From: an uncultured Bacteroides sp.
Lineage (GTDB): Bacteria > Bacteroidota > Bacteroidia > Bacteroidales > Bacteroidaceae
DNA: 64,000 bases
Reading direction: 5' to 3'
NCBI RefSeq assembly: GCF_963678425.1
Contig: NZ_OY782854.1
Span: 124,001 to 188,000 of the forward strand
Positions within the stretch are counted from its first letter, which is position 1; every line of letters begins with the position of its first letter. The notes below the pieces were generated by a model. That model saw only the letters and a program-made list of their open reading frames with translations. It did not search any database and was not told where the DNA came from. The position numbers and the translations under genes are program-made. This document shows, piece after piece, positions 35,149-44,486 of this stretch.

Positions 35149-36723
35149 TTAATATCCAGGATTCTGGTCCATTGGATTAAGATTAATCTCTTCAGCAGGA
35201 ATAGGGAAGAGTTCATGCTTCTCTTTTATAAAAGAAGCCATTTCTTTCTGTACTTCAGCGTTTTCTGTTGTCTTGTAAGCGTCCATCACTTCTTTTGCGA
35301 TACCCCAACGACAGAGGTCAAACCATCTGTGTCCTTCCATACCCAATTCTACACGACGTTCATGTCGAATAGCTTTACGCAGATCATCCTGATTGTCGCT
35401 ATAATTCCCATATGGGAAAGGGGGAAGAATATTGTTGTTTCCTTGACGAGCACGTTCTCTTACAAGCTCAAGAGCCCATTTCGCACGATTTAAATTACCT
35501 GTTTCACAGCATGCTTCTGCGTACATTAGTAAAACATCAGCATAGCGAATGACCTTAATATTAATAGGACCACGAGTTGCATGTGTCAGTTTATAATATG
35601 TTCCATCTTCATTCATCAGAGCATATTTCTTATTTAAATAGCGACTACTATGGAGATAGATTTCCTGTTCAGGGGTTTCTATTTGTTCATCTGTTGGATT
35701 GAGGATCGTTTCATTTCTGCGTGGGTCATTAACTTCGTATTCTTCATAAAGATTCTGTGTTGGTTTATTGAATCCCCAGCCTCCACCAAGGAGAGAGGAT
35801 CGTGAGCGCATTAAAATGATAGAAAAAGTTCCTCTAGTAAATCCATTCCCTTCTCCGTAATCACTCATTGGATCTTCCATATATTGAATTTCAAAAACCG
35901 ATTCCGGCCCATTCTCTCCTTCAAGAGTAAAATTTTCACGGTATTTAGATACTAATTTATATTCATTATGTTTAGCATTAGATTCAATAATGGAATCTCC
36001 CCATTCTTTAGCTTTATCATAGTTGTGCATATAAAGATATGTTTTCAGTAGCATGGCTTGTGCTGCTCCTTTGGTAACTCGGCCTAAATCTGTTGCTGGA
36101 TATTCACTTTTACGCCAAAGTGTTTTTTGGGCATCTTCAAGATCCTCTGTAATAAATTTGTAAATATCATCAGTGGTAGCTCTGGATTGTTTCCATTTAC
36201 TTGAGCTGTCAATTACAAAATCAATTTTAGGTACACCTCCGAAAATGCGGACTAACCGGAAATAGTACATGGCACGAAGGAACTTTACTTCACCAATTAA
36301 ACGTTTTTGTAAACGAGTATCCATCAATGTGTCAGTATGCATCTTTGGTACTTCCTGTAAAACTAGATTACAGCGAGCTATACCCTGATACTGAGCTCTG
36401 TAAAAATCAAGTAGAAATTTATTGTTGGTGCTGGTCTTGAAATTTTCCATATCGTACACATCTGCCATATCTCCAATACTTTGTCCGCCTTTTAGAGCAT
36501 CATCCGAAACAATATCACCAACAAACCATTCGGGATAATATGTTGTATTATATTCCCACATCATAGGCTGATAGGCTGCATTGACACTCTGTATAGCTGT
36601 TGATCCGGAAGTAAAGAAGTCTCTTAACTTTGTAACTCCGGGAGTTGGATCACTTAACCAATCGTTACATGAACAAAATCCAAATGACAATAATATTAAG
36701 CTAATAAAAATATGTTTTTTCAT
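35149..36723 (-). CDS. SusD-like surface glycan-binding lipoprotein (PUL 2)
   Basis: A 524-residue SusD homologue. The signal MKKHIFISLILLSFGFCSC gives a lipoprotein, with the lipidated Cys at 17 or 19. The TPR-type SusD fold is seen in YRAQYQGIARCNLVLQEVP, EVKFLRAMYYFRLVRIFGG, GRVTKGAAQAMLLKTYLY, IKVIRYADVLLMYAEACCE and the C-terminal RHERRVELGMEGHRWFDLC, ending LNPMDQNPGY. It should bind the beta-glucan chain at the cell surface over the SusC channel. It lies 22 bp downstream of susC. Confidence 0.96.
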   Translation of the reverse strand: MKKHIFISLILLSFGFCSCNDWLSDPTPGVTKLRDFFTSGSTAIQSVNAAYQPMMWEYNTTYYPEWFVGDIVSDDALKGGQSIGDMADVYDMENFKTSTNNKFLLDFYRAQYQGIARCNLVLQEVPKMHTDTLMDTRLQKRLIGEVKFLRAMYYFRLVRIFGGVPKIDFVIDSSSKWKQSRATTDDIYKFITEDLEDAQKTLWRKSEYPATDLGRVTKGAAQAMLLKTYLYMHNYDKAKEWGDSIIESNAKHNEYKLVSKYRENFTLEGENGPESVFEIQYMEDPMSDYGEGNGFTRGTFSIILMRSRSSLLGGGWGFNKPTQNLYEEYEVNDPRRNETILNPTDEQIETPEQEIYLHSSRYLNKKYALMNEDGTYYKLTHATRGPINIKVIRYADVLLMYAEACCETGNLNRAKWALELVRERARQGNNNILPPFPYGNYSDNQDDLRKAIRHERRVELGMEGHRWFDLCRWGIAKEVMDAYKTTENAEVQKEMASFIKEKHELFPIPAEEINLNPMDQNPGY

Positions 36724-36745
36724 ATCTCTGCGTTTTGTTAAATTG

Positions 36746-39700
36746 TTAGAAGTTTAAATTAGCACCAACTAAAATGGTACGGGCCTGTGGATAATTTCCA
36801 TAATCAACTCCGCCACCGACTTCTGGATCGTATCCGGTATAATTAGTAAAGGTTAATAGGTTACTTCCTGAAACATAGAAGCGGCAACGGTTAATCCCAA
36901 TCTTTGAAGTTACTTTTGTCGGCAAAGTATATCCAAATTGCACATTCTTGAGACGGAGATATGAACCATCTTCAACAAAACGACTTGACGCTAGATAATT
37001 ATTGGTACTTCCATAAGGGTTAGGAATAAGTCCATTTGGATTATTTGTTGTCCATACATTGCGCATTTTAGCACTAAGAGTAGCCTGTTCTCCTTTTCCT
37101 TCAGTGCGATAACGAACCTGATTATAGAGTTTGTTCCCATAAACGCCCTGAAAAAATAGCTGAATATCAAAACCTTTCCAATCAGCACCTAAATTCAGTC
37201 CATAAGTGAGCCATGGGAATGGATTACCTAGCTTTGTTTTATCTTTCTCATCAATTTTTCCATCAAGATTTATATCTGCATAACGAGCATCTCCTGCATG
37301 ATAAGAAATTTCATCTTTAGAATATGAATAAAGATGATTCAAAGCCTCTTCGTCTGTTTTATAAATTCCTTCGTATTTATACCCCCATAAGGTATATAAT
37401 GCTAGTCCCTGATCGCAAAGCACAACGTTATCAATTTGGCTATATATTTTTTGTCCTCCGTTTAGAGCAGTCAGTTTGTTATTGATAAATGAAACATTGC
37501 CATTAATGGAATAATTTATTGATCCAATCTTGTTTTTATGATCAAGGGTTATTTCTATACCTTTATTACTTACAGTTCCGACATTGTCTGTTGCATCATA
37601 GCGATTACCGATATAGGCCGGACCTTTAACTGTAAGTAACATATCTTTTGTGTCACGTATGAACAAATCAACATTTCCGGATAGTAAACCTTTGAAAAGA
37701 CCAAAGTCCAGTCCAATATTCCATTGTTCTGTTGTTTCCCAAATGCCTCCATTATTTACATAGGTCAGAACAGTTGCACCATTAGCCAAAGTTTGATTGC
37801 CAGTACCTAGTACATAGTCCACAAATGAAGGACCTGAATTAAACATCTTTAAAATGAAACTATCACTACCAATTTTATCATTTCCAATTCGTCCCCAACC
37901 TGCACGTAACTTCAAAAAGTCTAGATTGGAAAAACCTTTCATCCAATTTTCTTCACTGATCTTCCAACCTAATGCCATAGAAGGGAAATATCCCCATTTG
38001 TTTTCGGGGAACATACTGGAACCATCTGCACGGAAATTTAAAGTTATCAAATAACGATCATTATATGAATAATGTGCTCTGCCCAAGAAGGAACTTCTTC
38101 GATTGCGTGCTATGTTATCATTTGCATATGAACGATCTTCTGTCGTTTGTGAAAGGAACCAGTTTGTTCTTTCCGGGTTTAAAATAGATGACCCGGAACC
38201 TCCTAATGTGTAATAATTATATTCTTCTGCTGTATATCCTGCCATCAAAGAGAAATCATGCTGCATAATTTTCTTCGCATAAGTAATTGTATTCTCAAAA
38301 GCAATTGTAGAATATCTTCCCATGCCGCTTGACAGAAAATTCTTATCATTTTTATCATAATCAGAATAAACATAAGCTGGTTTGAATAATTTACTGCGTG
38401 TATTTGATAGATCCAGATTAAGATTAGAGCGTAAGATTAATCCTTTAATCGGAGTAATTTCAAAAAATAAATCTCCCACCCATCTTTCTGTTTTGTCTGA
38501 TGGATAAGAATTCTCAGCCATACTAAAGGGATTAGTAACATTTTTAAAATTTGAAGAGGCACTAATCCTTCCACTTAAATCTTCGCCGGTTTTATTTGCT
38601 GCACCCGAAGGATAGTGTGTTGGATCCCACGGAGCCATAGCTAAAGCTGCAGACAAAATAGACGCACCTGCGCTGGCATTATTATTCATTGCATTACGGC
38701 CTGTAGAATAAGCGAAAGAAAGATTCTCTCCAATTTTTAGCCATTTACGTATTTGAAACGATGTATTTGAACGCAATGTAAGACGTTTATAATATGAGCC
38801 CATAATTGTACCATCCTGATTGAAGTAACTGCCGCTAAATGAATAGCTGGATTTATCTGTGCTACCGTCAATTGAAAGGTGATAATTCTGAATCATGGCA
38901 TTTCTTTTGAATACTTCATCTTGCCAGTCTGTTTCAATAGATGAGTAGTCTACTCCATTTGGGTTCTTTTTAGATAGAATTACAGGATAATATGGAGAAC
39001 TACCCATCCTATAGGCTGAAAGCCACCCGTTTAATCCGTTTTTCTCATAATAACTCATCTCAGATTTTAATCCTTTCATATTTATTAGAGTGTTAGCAAA
39101 CTCATCGCGCTTCATCAAATCTAACTTATTCCAGCGATTTTGCCAACCTGCATATGTGTTAAATGAAATCTCAGACCGACCATTGACTGTCCCCTTTTTT
39201 GTTGTGATTAAGATTACGCCATTAGCACCACGAGAGCCATAAATTGCGGTAGAAGAAGCATCTTTTAGTATTTCTGTGGATGCCACATCATTGGAGTTTA
39301 AAAAACTAATATCACTTACGATAACATTGTCTACAACATATATTGGGGATGCCCCATTTACCGTTCCAATGCCACGAATACGTACTTCTGCGCCTTTACC
39401 TGGCTGGCCACTATTGGCATTGACAGTAACACCTGCAGCTCGTCCTTGTAAAGCTTGGTCTAACCCGGAAGCAGGAGTTCTCTTCAATGTTTCTGCATTA
39501 ATTGTTGCTACAGCTCCTGTCAGATCACTCTTTTTCATTGTGCCATAACCAATAGCAACAACCTCTTCCAGCATTTTTGCATCTGATTCAAGTGTTACAT
39601 TAATATGCCCACTTACATTAATAACCTTTTCCTGATTTTTACACCCTATAAAAGAAAAAACCAATGATTTTCCTTTAGGAACGGCTATTGAATATTCTCC

Positions 39701-39871
39701 GTTTAGGTCGGTTACTGCTGTCATTCCAAGTATTCCCTTTACTGCAATATTAGCACCTGGTAATGGATTACCATCATCTGCAGATGTTACAACACCTGAT
39801 ATTTGTAGATTTTGACCAAATGAAACTTGCCAAAGGAATAAGTAACAACAAAGTAGAATTGCTTTTTTCAT
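36746..39871 (-). CDS. SusC-like TonB-dependent transporter (PUL 2)
   Basis: A 1041-residue outer-membrane importer. It has a signal peptide (ending SFGQ), a CarboxypepD_reg-like domain (about 23-100, GVVTSADDGNPLPGANIAV), the linker LEEVVAIGYGTMKKSDLTGA, a plug with SPIYVVDNVIV and DASSTAIYGSRGANGVIL, and a 22-strand barrel ending TILVGANLNF. There is no STN domain. It is the first gene of the minus-strand PUL, preceded by a 77-base leader after the promoter-like box at 39949-39956, and diverges from a membrane-bound LuxR-type regulator. Confidence 0.97.
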   Translation of the reverse strand: MKKAILLCCYLFLWQVSFGQNLQISGVVTSADDGNPLPGANIAVKGILGMTAVTDLNGEYSIAVPKGKSLVFSFIGCKNQEKVINVSGHINVTLESDAKMLEEVVAIGYGTMKKSDLTGAVATINAETLKRTPASGLDQALQGRAAGVTVNANSGQPGKGAEVRIRGIGTVNGASPIYVVDNVIVSDISFLNSNDVASTEILKDASSTAIYGSRGANGVILITTKKGTVNGRSEISFNTYAGWQNRWNKLDLMKRDEFANTLINMKGLKSEMSYYEKNGLNGWLSAYRMGSSPYYPVILSKKNPNGVDYSSIETDWQDEVFKRNAMIQNYHLSIDGSTDKSSYSFSGSYFNQDGTIMGSYYKRLTLRSNTSFQIRKWLKIGENLSFAYSTGRNAMNNNASAGASILSAALAMAPWDPTHYPSGAANKTGEDLSGRISASSNFKNVTNPFSMAENSYPSDKTERWVGDLFFEITPIKGLILRSNLNLDLSNTRSKLFKPAYVYSDYDKNDKNFLSSGMGRYSTIAFENTITYAKKIMQHDFSLMAGYTAEEYNYYTLGGSGSSILNPERTNWFLSQTTEDRSYANDNIARNRRSSFLGRAHYSYNDRYLITLNFRADGSSMFPENKWGYFPSMALGWKISEENWMKGFSNLDFLKLRAGWGRIGNDKIGSDSFILKMFNSGPSFVDYVLGTGNQTLANGATVLTYVNNGGIWETTEQWNIGLDFGLFKGLLSGNVDLFIRDTKDMLLTVKGPAYIGNRYDATDNVGTVSNKGIEITLDHKNKIGSINYSINGNVSFINNKLTALNGGQKIYSQIDNVVLCDQGLALYTLWGYKYEGIYKTDEEALNHLYSYSKDEISYHAGDARYADINLDGKIDEKDKTKLGNPFPWLTYGLNLGADWKGFDIQLFFQGVYGNKLYNQVRYRTEGKGEQATLSAKMRNVWTTNNPNGLIPNPYGSTNNYLASSRFVEDGSYLRLKNVQFGYTLPTKVTSKIGINRCRFYVSGSNLLTFTNYTGYDPEVGGGVDYGNYPQARTILVGANLNF

Positions 39872-39948
39872 AAGTACTATTTATTTTTATATTGTTCTTA
39901 ATATTCTTATTTTATGGTTAACGGATAAATCAACTAAATTGAACGTTG

Positions 39949-39956
39949 CAAAGTTA
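39949..39956 (-). promoter_or_regulatory. TAnnTTTG promoter box for PUL 2 (susC)
   Basis: On the minus strand TAACTTTG, with a TTG 18 bp upstream, near the expected spacing. It lies in the 297-bp divergent region (39872-40168), 77 bp before the susC ATG, leaving a long untranslated leader. The rest of that region is very A/T-rich with no other element identified. Confidence 0.5.
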
Positions 39957-40168
39957 TTCATATTAAAATCAATACAATTAAAATTACCTACACAAAAACT
40001 CAAAAGTAATTCATTTATAATACAACAATAATACAACATTATTTATATAAAGCATTGATTATTAACATTATGTGTGATATTGTGTTTTTAAACATATTAC
40101 ATCATATGATTTAAATAGTGAAAAATTAGTAAATTAGAATGTTAATTAAAAATTTATAATAAGTAGGT

Positions 40169-43072
40169 ATGAAGAATAGAATTATATTATGCATTGCTGT
40201 CTTTCAAACTATCATTTATTCTGCCTTTTCAATTCACCCTATAGTCCGTAATTTTTCAAGAAGTACATATAAAGCAGGTACTCAGAATTGGGATATAATC
40301 CAAACTAATAGCAACTGCGTATATTTTGCTAATAATGATGGCTTATTGGAATTTGATGGTTGGAAATGGAGTAATTATCCTATCAGAAATAATACAAACA
40401 TACGTTCTGTTATGTACGATCCGGATAATAGGCGAATTTATGCAGGAGCATTTAATGAATTTGGATATTATGCTTTAAGTAAAAACGGTGTTATGACTTA
40501 TCATTCATTAATAGATAAGGTTCCTAAATTGAATAAGAACTTTAATGAAATCTGGAACATTCATAAATCTGATAATTCTATTTATTTTCAGGGAAACAAA
40601 GAAATATTCAGGTATAATAATGGCTCAATTAAAGTGTTCTCTTTTCACAATAAGATTGATTGTTCGGCATTAGTGTATAATTCGTTTATTATTGCAAGTT
40701 CAGAAGGTGGTATATATTCATTGAGCGGAAATTTATTTGTGAAATTTCCTTGTTCAAAGATTTTAAAGGGCAAAAAAGTTTGTGCGATCTTACCTTTTGC
40801 CCAACATAAAATACTATTTGTTACCGATTTTAATGGATTATATTTATTTGACGGAGAAAAGATTGAATCGTATACTACAGATATTAATGAGTTCCTCAAA
40901 AAGAGTCAAGTGTTTTGTGCGGCAACTAATGGTCAACAAATAGCTTTTGGCACAGTTGTGAATGGTTTAGTTGTAAAAGGACTATCGGATAACTCAACAT
41001 TTTATGTTAATACATTTTCCGGCTTGCAGAATAATACAATATTGAGTATTACCTATGATAAACAAAATAATTTATGGTTAGGATTAGACAAAGGTATTGA
41101 TTATGTACAAGTCAATTCTCCGGTATATTCTTTATTTGGTTCTAATAATCTATATGGAGCAGGTTATGCATCGTTATTGAAAGATAATATTCTATATTTG
41201 GGTACAAATCAGGGGTTATATACAACAAACTATCCAATAAAAAATACACCTGAACCCATAAAGCTAAGTCTCATTAGTAAAATACAAGGTCAAGTCTGGT
41301 GCTTATATAGGGTAGAGAATACTATTTTTTGTGGAAATGATCAGGGAGCTTATATTATTAATGGGACTAATATAGAAAAGATACCTAATGTAAATGGCGC
41401 GTGGAATTTTCGTCTTTTGAAACATGCACCAGGAAATACTATATTAGGCTGCTCATATGAAGGTCTTTTTATTCTTAAAGAGATAGGCAACCGATGGAAA
41501 TTTTTAAACTTTATAAAGGGATTTACGGAATCTAGTGGTATGTATGAAGAAGACGATGAAGGCAAGATTTGGTTTAGCCATTGGGTCAAAGGACTTTTTC
41601 GACTGACTTTGAATAAAAAACTTGATCATGTTATAAAGATAGATCATTTTGGTACAAAAGTGGGATTACCAACCAATCGTAATAACACAGTTTTTCGTTT
41701 CAATAATCAATTAATTTTTTCTTCTGAATACGGATTTTATTTTTATAATAGAAAATTAAATAGGATGACTCCTTTTAATAAAATAAATAAATACTTTCCA
41801 ACGCAAATGAACTCAATGCGTTTGTATGAGACTCCTATGAAAGATTTTTTTTGTGTGTCCGGAACATTTTTCGGTGCTGCATTTGCTAATCGCAATAACA
41901 CATATACAATTGATTCTCTTTCATTCAAGTATTTAAGAGATAAATTAATAATAGGATTTGAAAATTTTAATTTTATTGATAAAAAGAATGTTCTGGTTAG
42001 TACCGAAGATGGATTTTCCTGGATATATTTAACAAGAAAAAATAATAGTAAAAATAACTACGGAAAGGTTTTTGTTAAGAATATATATGTAACAAATGGC
42101 TGTGATTCTTTAGTTGATGGACAAAGGGGAGATGATCCTGGTACAAATATTGAACATGAATTTCCCTTCACGGACAATTCTTTGCGATTTGAATACATTT
42201 ATCCTGAGTTTAGAAATGAGAATGCTGTTACATACAGCTATTATTTAGAAAATTATGATAAAGGTTGGTCGAATTACTCATCTATAAATGTAAGAGAATA
42301 TACGAAATTAAAGAAAGGTTCCTATATATTTCATCTGAGAGCAAAAAATAATTTTGAGTCAGTTATAGCAGAGACTTCTTATAAATTTACTATCCGGCCT
42401 CCATGGTACGAAAGCCAGTTTGCATATATTTGTTATTTTATACTACTATTAGTTTTTCTATGGGGAGTTGTTCAATTTATTAACATGCAGTCAAGGAAAA
42501 AAGCTCATGAAGTAGAACAGCAGAAAGAAGCTGAACTTAAAGAACAACAAATGCGCTATAAGGCAGATTCTGAGGAGAAAGAAAATGAAATTTTTGCTCT
42601 AAAGAATCAGAGTTTACAGTATACTTTACGTCATAAATCACAAGAATTGGCGAGTTCTACACTTAACTTAATCCGGAAAAATGAAATTCTGCAAAAGATA
42701 AACAATGACTTAAATAAAATAAATGAGGATATTTTAGGGAAACAAGATATGGCAAAGTCTATGAAATTGCTAGAGAAAGTACAAGATGATATAAAACAGA
42801 ATATTAAGCATGATAACGATTGGAAAAGGTTTGAACAAAACTTTGATTTGGTTTATGAGGATTACTTAAAACGTTTAAGCGAAAGATTTCCTCAGCTCAA
42901 TGTCCGTGATAAAAAGCTTTGCGCTTATCTCAGGATGGATTTATGTTCTAAAGATATTGCTCCTCTTTTAAACATGTCGGTAAGAAGTGTGGAAATGACA
43001 CGATATCGTTTACGAAAGAAAATGGGAATAGGAAGAGATGTTAACTTATCAGAGCTTTTGCAGAGGATATAG
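40169..43072 (+). CDS. Membrane regulator: beta-propeller, Y_Y_Y domain, TM helix, LuxR-type HTH
   Basis: A 967-residue sensor-regulator. A signal peptide (about 1-20) is followed by a large periplasmic part of propeller repeats (for example NGLQNNTILSITYDKQNNLW, then LGLDKGID) and a Y_Y_Y domain (about 660-740, FTDNSLRFEYIYPEF, YYLENYDKGWSNYS, LKKGSYIFHLRAKN). One membrane helix is at about 751-772. A charged coiled coil (about 775-905) leads to a C-terminal LuxR/GerE-type helix-turn-helix (about 905-967; LNVRDKKLCAYLRM, SKDIAPLLNMSVRSVEMTRY). No kinase or receiver domain is present, so the protein would carry a periplasmic signal straight to DNA while membrane-bound. It diverges from the laminarin-type susC and is its probable regulator. 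Confidence 0.9.
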   Translation: MKNRIILCIAVFQTIIYSAFSIHPIVRNFSRSTYKAGTQNWDIIQTNSNCVYFANNDGLLEFDGWKWSNYPIRNNTNIRSVMYDPDNRRIYAGAFNEFGYYALSKNGVMTYHSLIDKVPKLNKNFNEIWNIHKSDNSIYFQGNKEIFRYNNGSIKVFSFHNKIDCSALVYNSFIIASSEGGIYSLSGNLFVKFPCSKILKGKKVCAILPFAQHKILFVTDFNGLYLFDGEKIESYTTDINEFLKKSQVFCAATNGQQIAFGTVVNGLVVKGLSDNSTFYVNTFSGLQNNTILSITYDKQNNLWLGLDKGIDYVQVNSPVYSLFGSNNLYGAGYASLLKDNILYLGTNQGLYTTNYPIKNTPEPIKLSLISKIQGQVWCLYRVENTIFCGNDQGAYIINGTNIEKIPNVNGAWNFRLLKHAPGNTILGCSYEGLFILKEIGNRWKFLNFIKGFTESSGMYEEDDEGKIWFSHWVKGLFRLTLNKKLDHVIKIDHFGTKVGLPTNRNNTVFRFNNQLIFSSEYGFYFYNRKLNRMTPFNKINKYFPTQMNSMRLYETPMKDFFCVSGTFFGAAFANRNNTYTIDSLSFKYLRDKLIIGFENFNFIDKKNVLVSTEDGFSWIYLTRKNNSKNNYGKVFVKNIYVTNGCDSLVDGQRGDDPGTNIEHEFPFTDNSLRFEYIYPEFRNENAVTYSYYLENYDKGWSNYSSINVREYTKLKKGSYIFHLRAKNNFESVIAETSYKFTIRPPWYESQFAYICYFILLLVFLWGVVQFINMQSRKKAHEVEQQKEAELKEQQMRYKADSEEKENEIFALKNQSLQYTLRHKSQELASSTLNLIRKNEILQKINNDLNKINEDILGKQDMAKSMKLLEKVQDDIKQNIKHDNDWKRFEQNFDLVYEDYLKRLSERFPQLNVRDKKLCAYLRMDLCSKDIAPLLNMSVRSVEMTRYRLRKKMGIGRDVNLSELLQRI

Positions 43073-43141
43073 AATAATCAAAACGATAAGAGTATTGCCT
43101 GATTACATTTTTTTATTAATGCTCTGAGAAGGGCACTGTTG

Positions 43142-43191
43142 TAAAATACGACTGTTCCAAGTTTTGGTTTATTTGAAACAGTCGTATTTTA
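43142..43191. terminator. Bidirectional terminator
   Basis: A perfect 15-bp stem (TAAAATACGACTGTT at 43142-43156 with AACAGTCGTATTTTA at 43177-43191), with A/T-rich ends on both sides. It separates the converging regulator gene and efflux operon and can serve both. Confidence 0.85.
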
Positions 43192-43208
43192 TTTGTTATT
43201 GAATAGGT

Positions 43209-44486
43209 TTACAGTTTAATATCCCATGCTCCGGCGCTCTTTTCGAGTTCTACCATGGCAGATGCATAGTTGAACAGGGTTTCGTAATAGAGTGCCTGAA
43301 CATCATCATAGGTGCGCTGAGCATTCAGCACTTCGAGAAGGGAAACCTCTCCGCGGCTGTAGCTGTATATTTTGCCTTTCAATACCTGATTGGCTTGCTC
43401 CAGCATACCGTTCTCATAATGTTCCACCTGTTTGGTGAGTGACTCATACTGATGATATGCTTTTAATATCTCATTCTGAACCTGCAAAACTGCCTGGTCA
43501 TACTGAATGGAGGCTTGCTCGGTGCGATGTTTCGCAGCCAGAATAGCGCCTTTATTCAGTCGGGAGAATTGTAACGGAATAGCTATTCCGGCTGTTACTC
43601 CTGAATATGCAGGCGCTGGTGCATCTTCGTTCTTTACCTGTGCATTGTGGCTCACCTCGAGAGATACATCAACATCCATGTTTCTTTCACGGCATGCTAC
43701 CTTCAGGGCACGATTGGCTACCTCGACATTCTGCATGGCTGCGGTAATGTCCGATCTTGAAACAGTTCCTTGTCTGATTAAGTCGGGCAGGTCGAAACTG
43801 CGACGGGCGATGTGCAGCGATGCATCAGGATGAAAGAGGAGAGAAGCGTCTTTTGTTCCGGTATACACCGAAAGGGATGTAAGAGCATTCTTCATCTCTG
43901 ATTCCGATTGCAACAGTTCGTTGTACATGATTCCTGCTTCAAGCTTGCTCTGAATAGCGTCTATCTCCATGATCTTTCCTTTAGAAAGACGTATACTGTC
44001 TGACTTTGCCAGTTCAAAGATATTCTGGTAAGCATTCTGTTTAACCTTGTACAACTGATCTTGCTTCAGTGCTTCCATATAGGCAACGGTGGCATCTGCC
44101 CTTAGATTGCGTAAGTAGTCGGCAAGAAGGGCTATGGTAAGAGAATTCTCACTGCGAGCCAGTTCTACTGCTGCTGTTCGTTTGCCAAAGGTAACTGTCT
44201 GCGAAATGGATACAGAACCTCCGTATCCCATTTTCTTTTTTGCCTGTTCATTGTTGAAGTAACTGAATCCAAGCTGCGGGTCGTTTCTTACTTTGGCAGC
44301 AATGGCTTCTGCCTCGGAGATGCTTACGTTAAGCTTTTCTGCAGCATATTCCAGATTTCCTGCATTTACCTTCTCCATATACTGGGAGTAGGTGAGCGGT
44401 TGCACGGATGTCTGTGCGTTACCTTGCAGACATGCCATATAGATTAGTGCACATGTAACAATGTGCTTTTTTATAGTTGTTTTCAT
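43209..44486 (-). CDS. czcC: CzcC-like outer-membrane efflux protein (TolC family)
   Basis: The outer-membrane channel of a tripartite metal exporter, 425 residues with a signal peptide ending GNAQ. It shows the two-fold repeated, helical OEP organisation: an N-terminal repeat (LNVSISEAEAIAAKVRNDPQ, GYGGSVSISQTVTFGKRTA) and a C-terminal one (GVTAGIAIPLQFSRLNKGAI, YSRGEVSLLEVLNAQRTYDD), both rich in Ala, Gln and Glu. Its start overlaps the stop of the RND pump gene by 4 bases (TCAT on the plus strand), so translation is coupled. It is the last gene of the operon, ending 18 bp before the shared terminator. Confidence 0.9.
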   Translation of the reverse strand: MKTTIKKHIVTCALIYMACLQGNAQTSVQPLTYSQYMEKVNAGNLEYAAEKLNVSISEAEAIAAKVRNDPQLGFSYFNNEQAKKKMGYGGSVSISQTVTFGKRTAAVELARSENSLTIALLADYLRNLRADATVAYMEALKQDQLYKVKQNAYQNIFELAKSDSIRLSKGKIMEIDAIQSKLEAGIMYNELLQSESEMKNALTSLSVYTGTKDASLLFHPDASLHIARRSFDLPDLIRQGTVSRSDITAAMQNVEVANRALKVACRERNMDVDVSLEVSHNAQVKNEDAPAPAYSGVTAGIAIPLQFSRLNKGAILAAKHRTEQASIQYDQAVLQVQNEILKAYHQYESLTKQVEHYENGMLEQANQVLKGKIYSYSRGEVSLLEVLNAQRTYDDVQALYYETLFNYASAMVELEKSAGAWDIKL

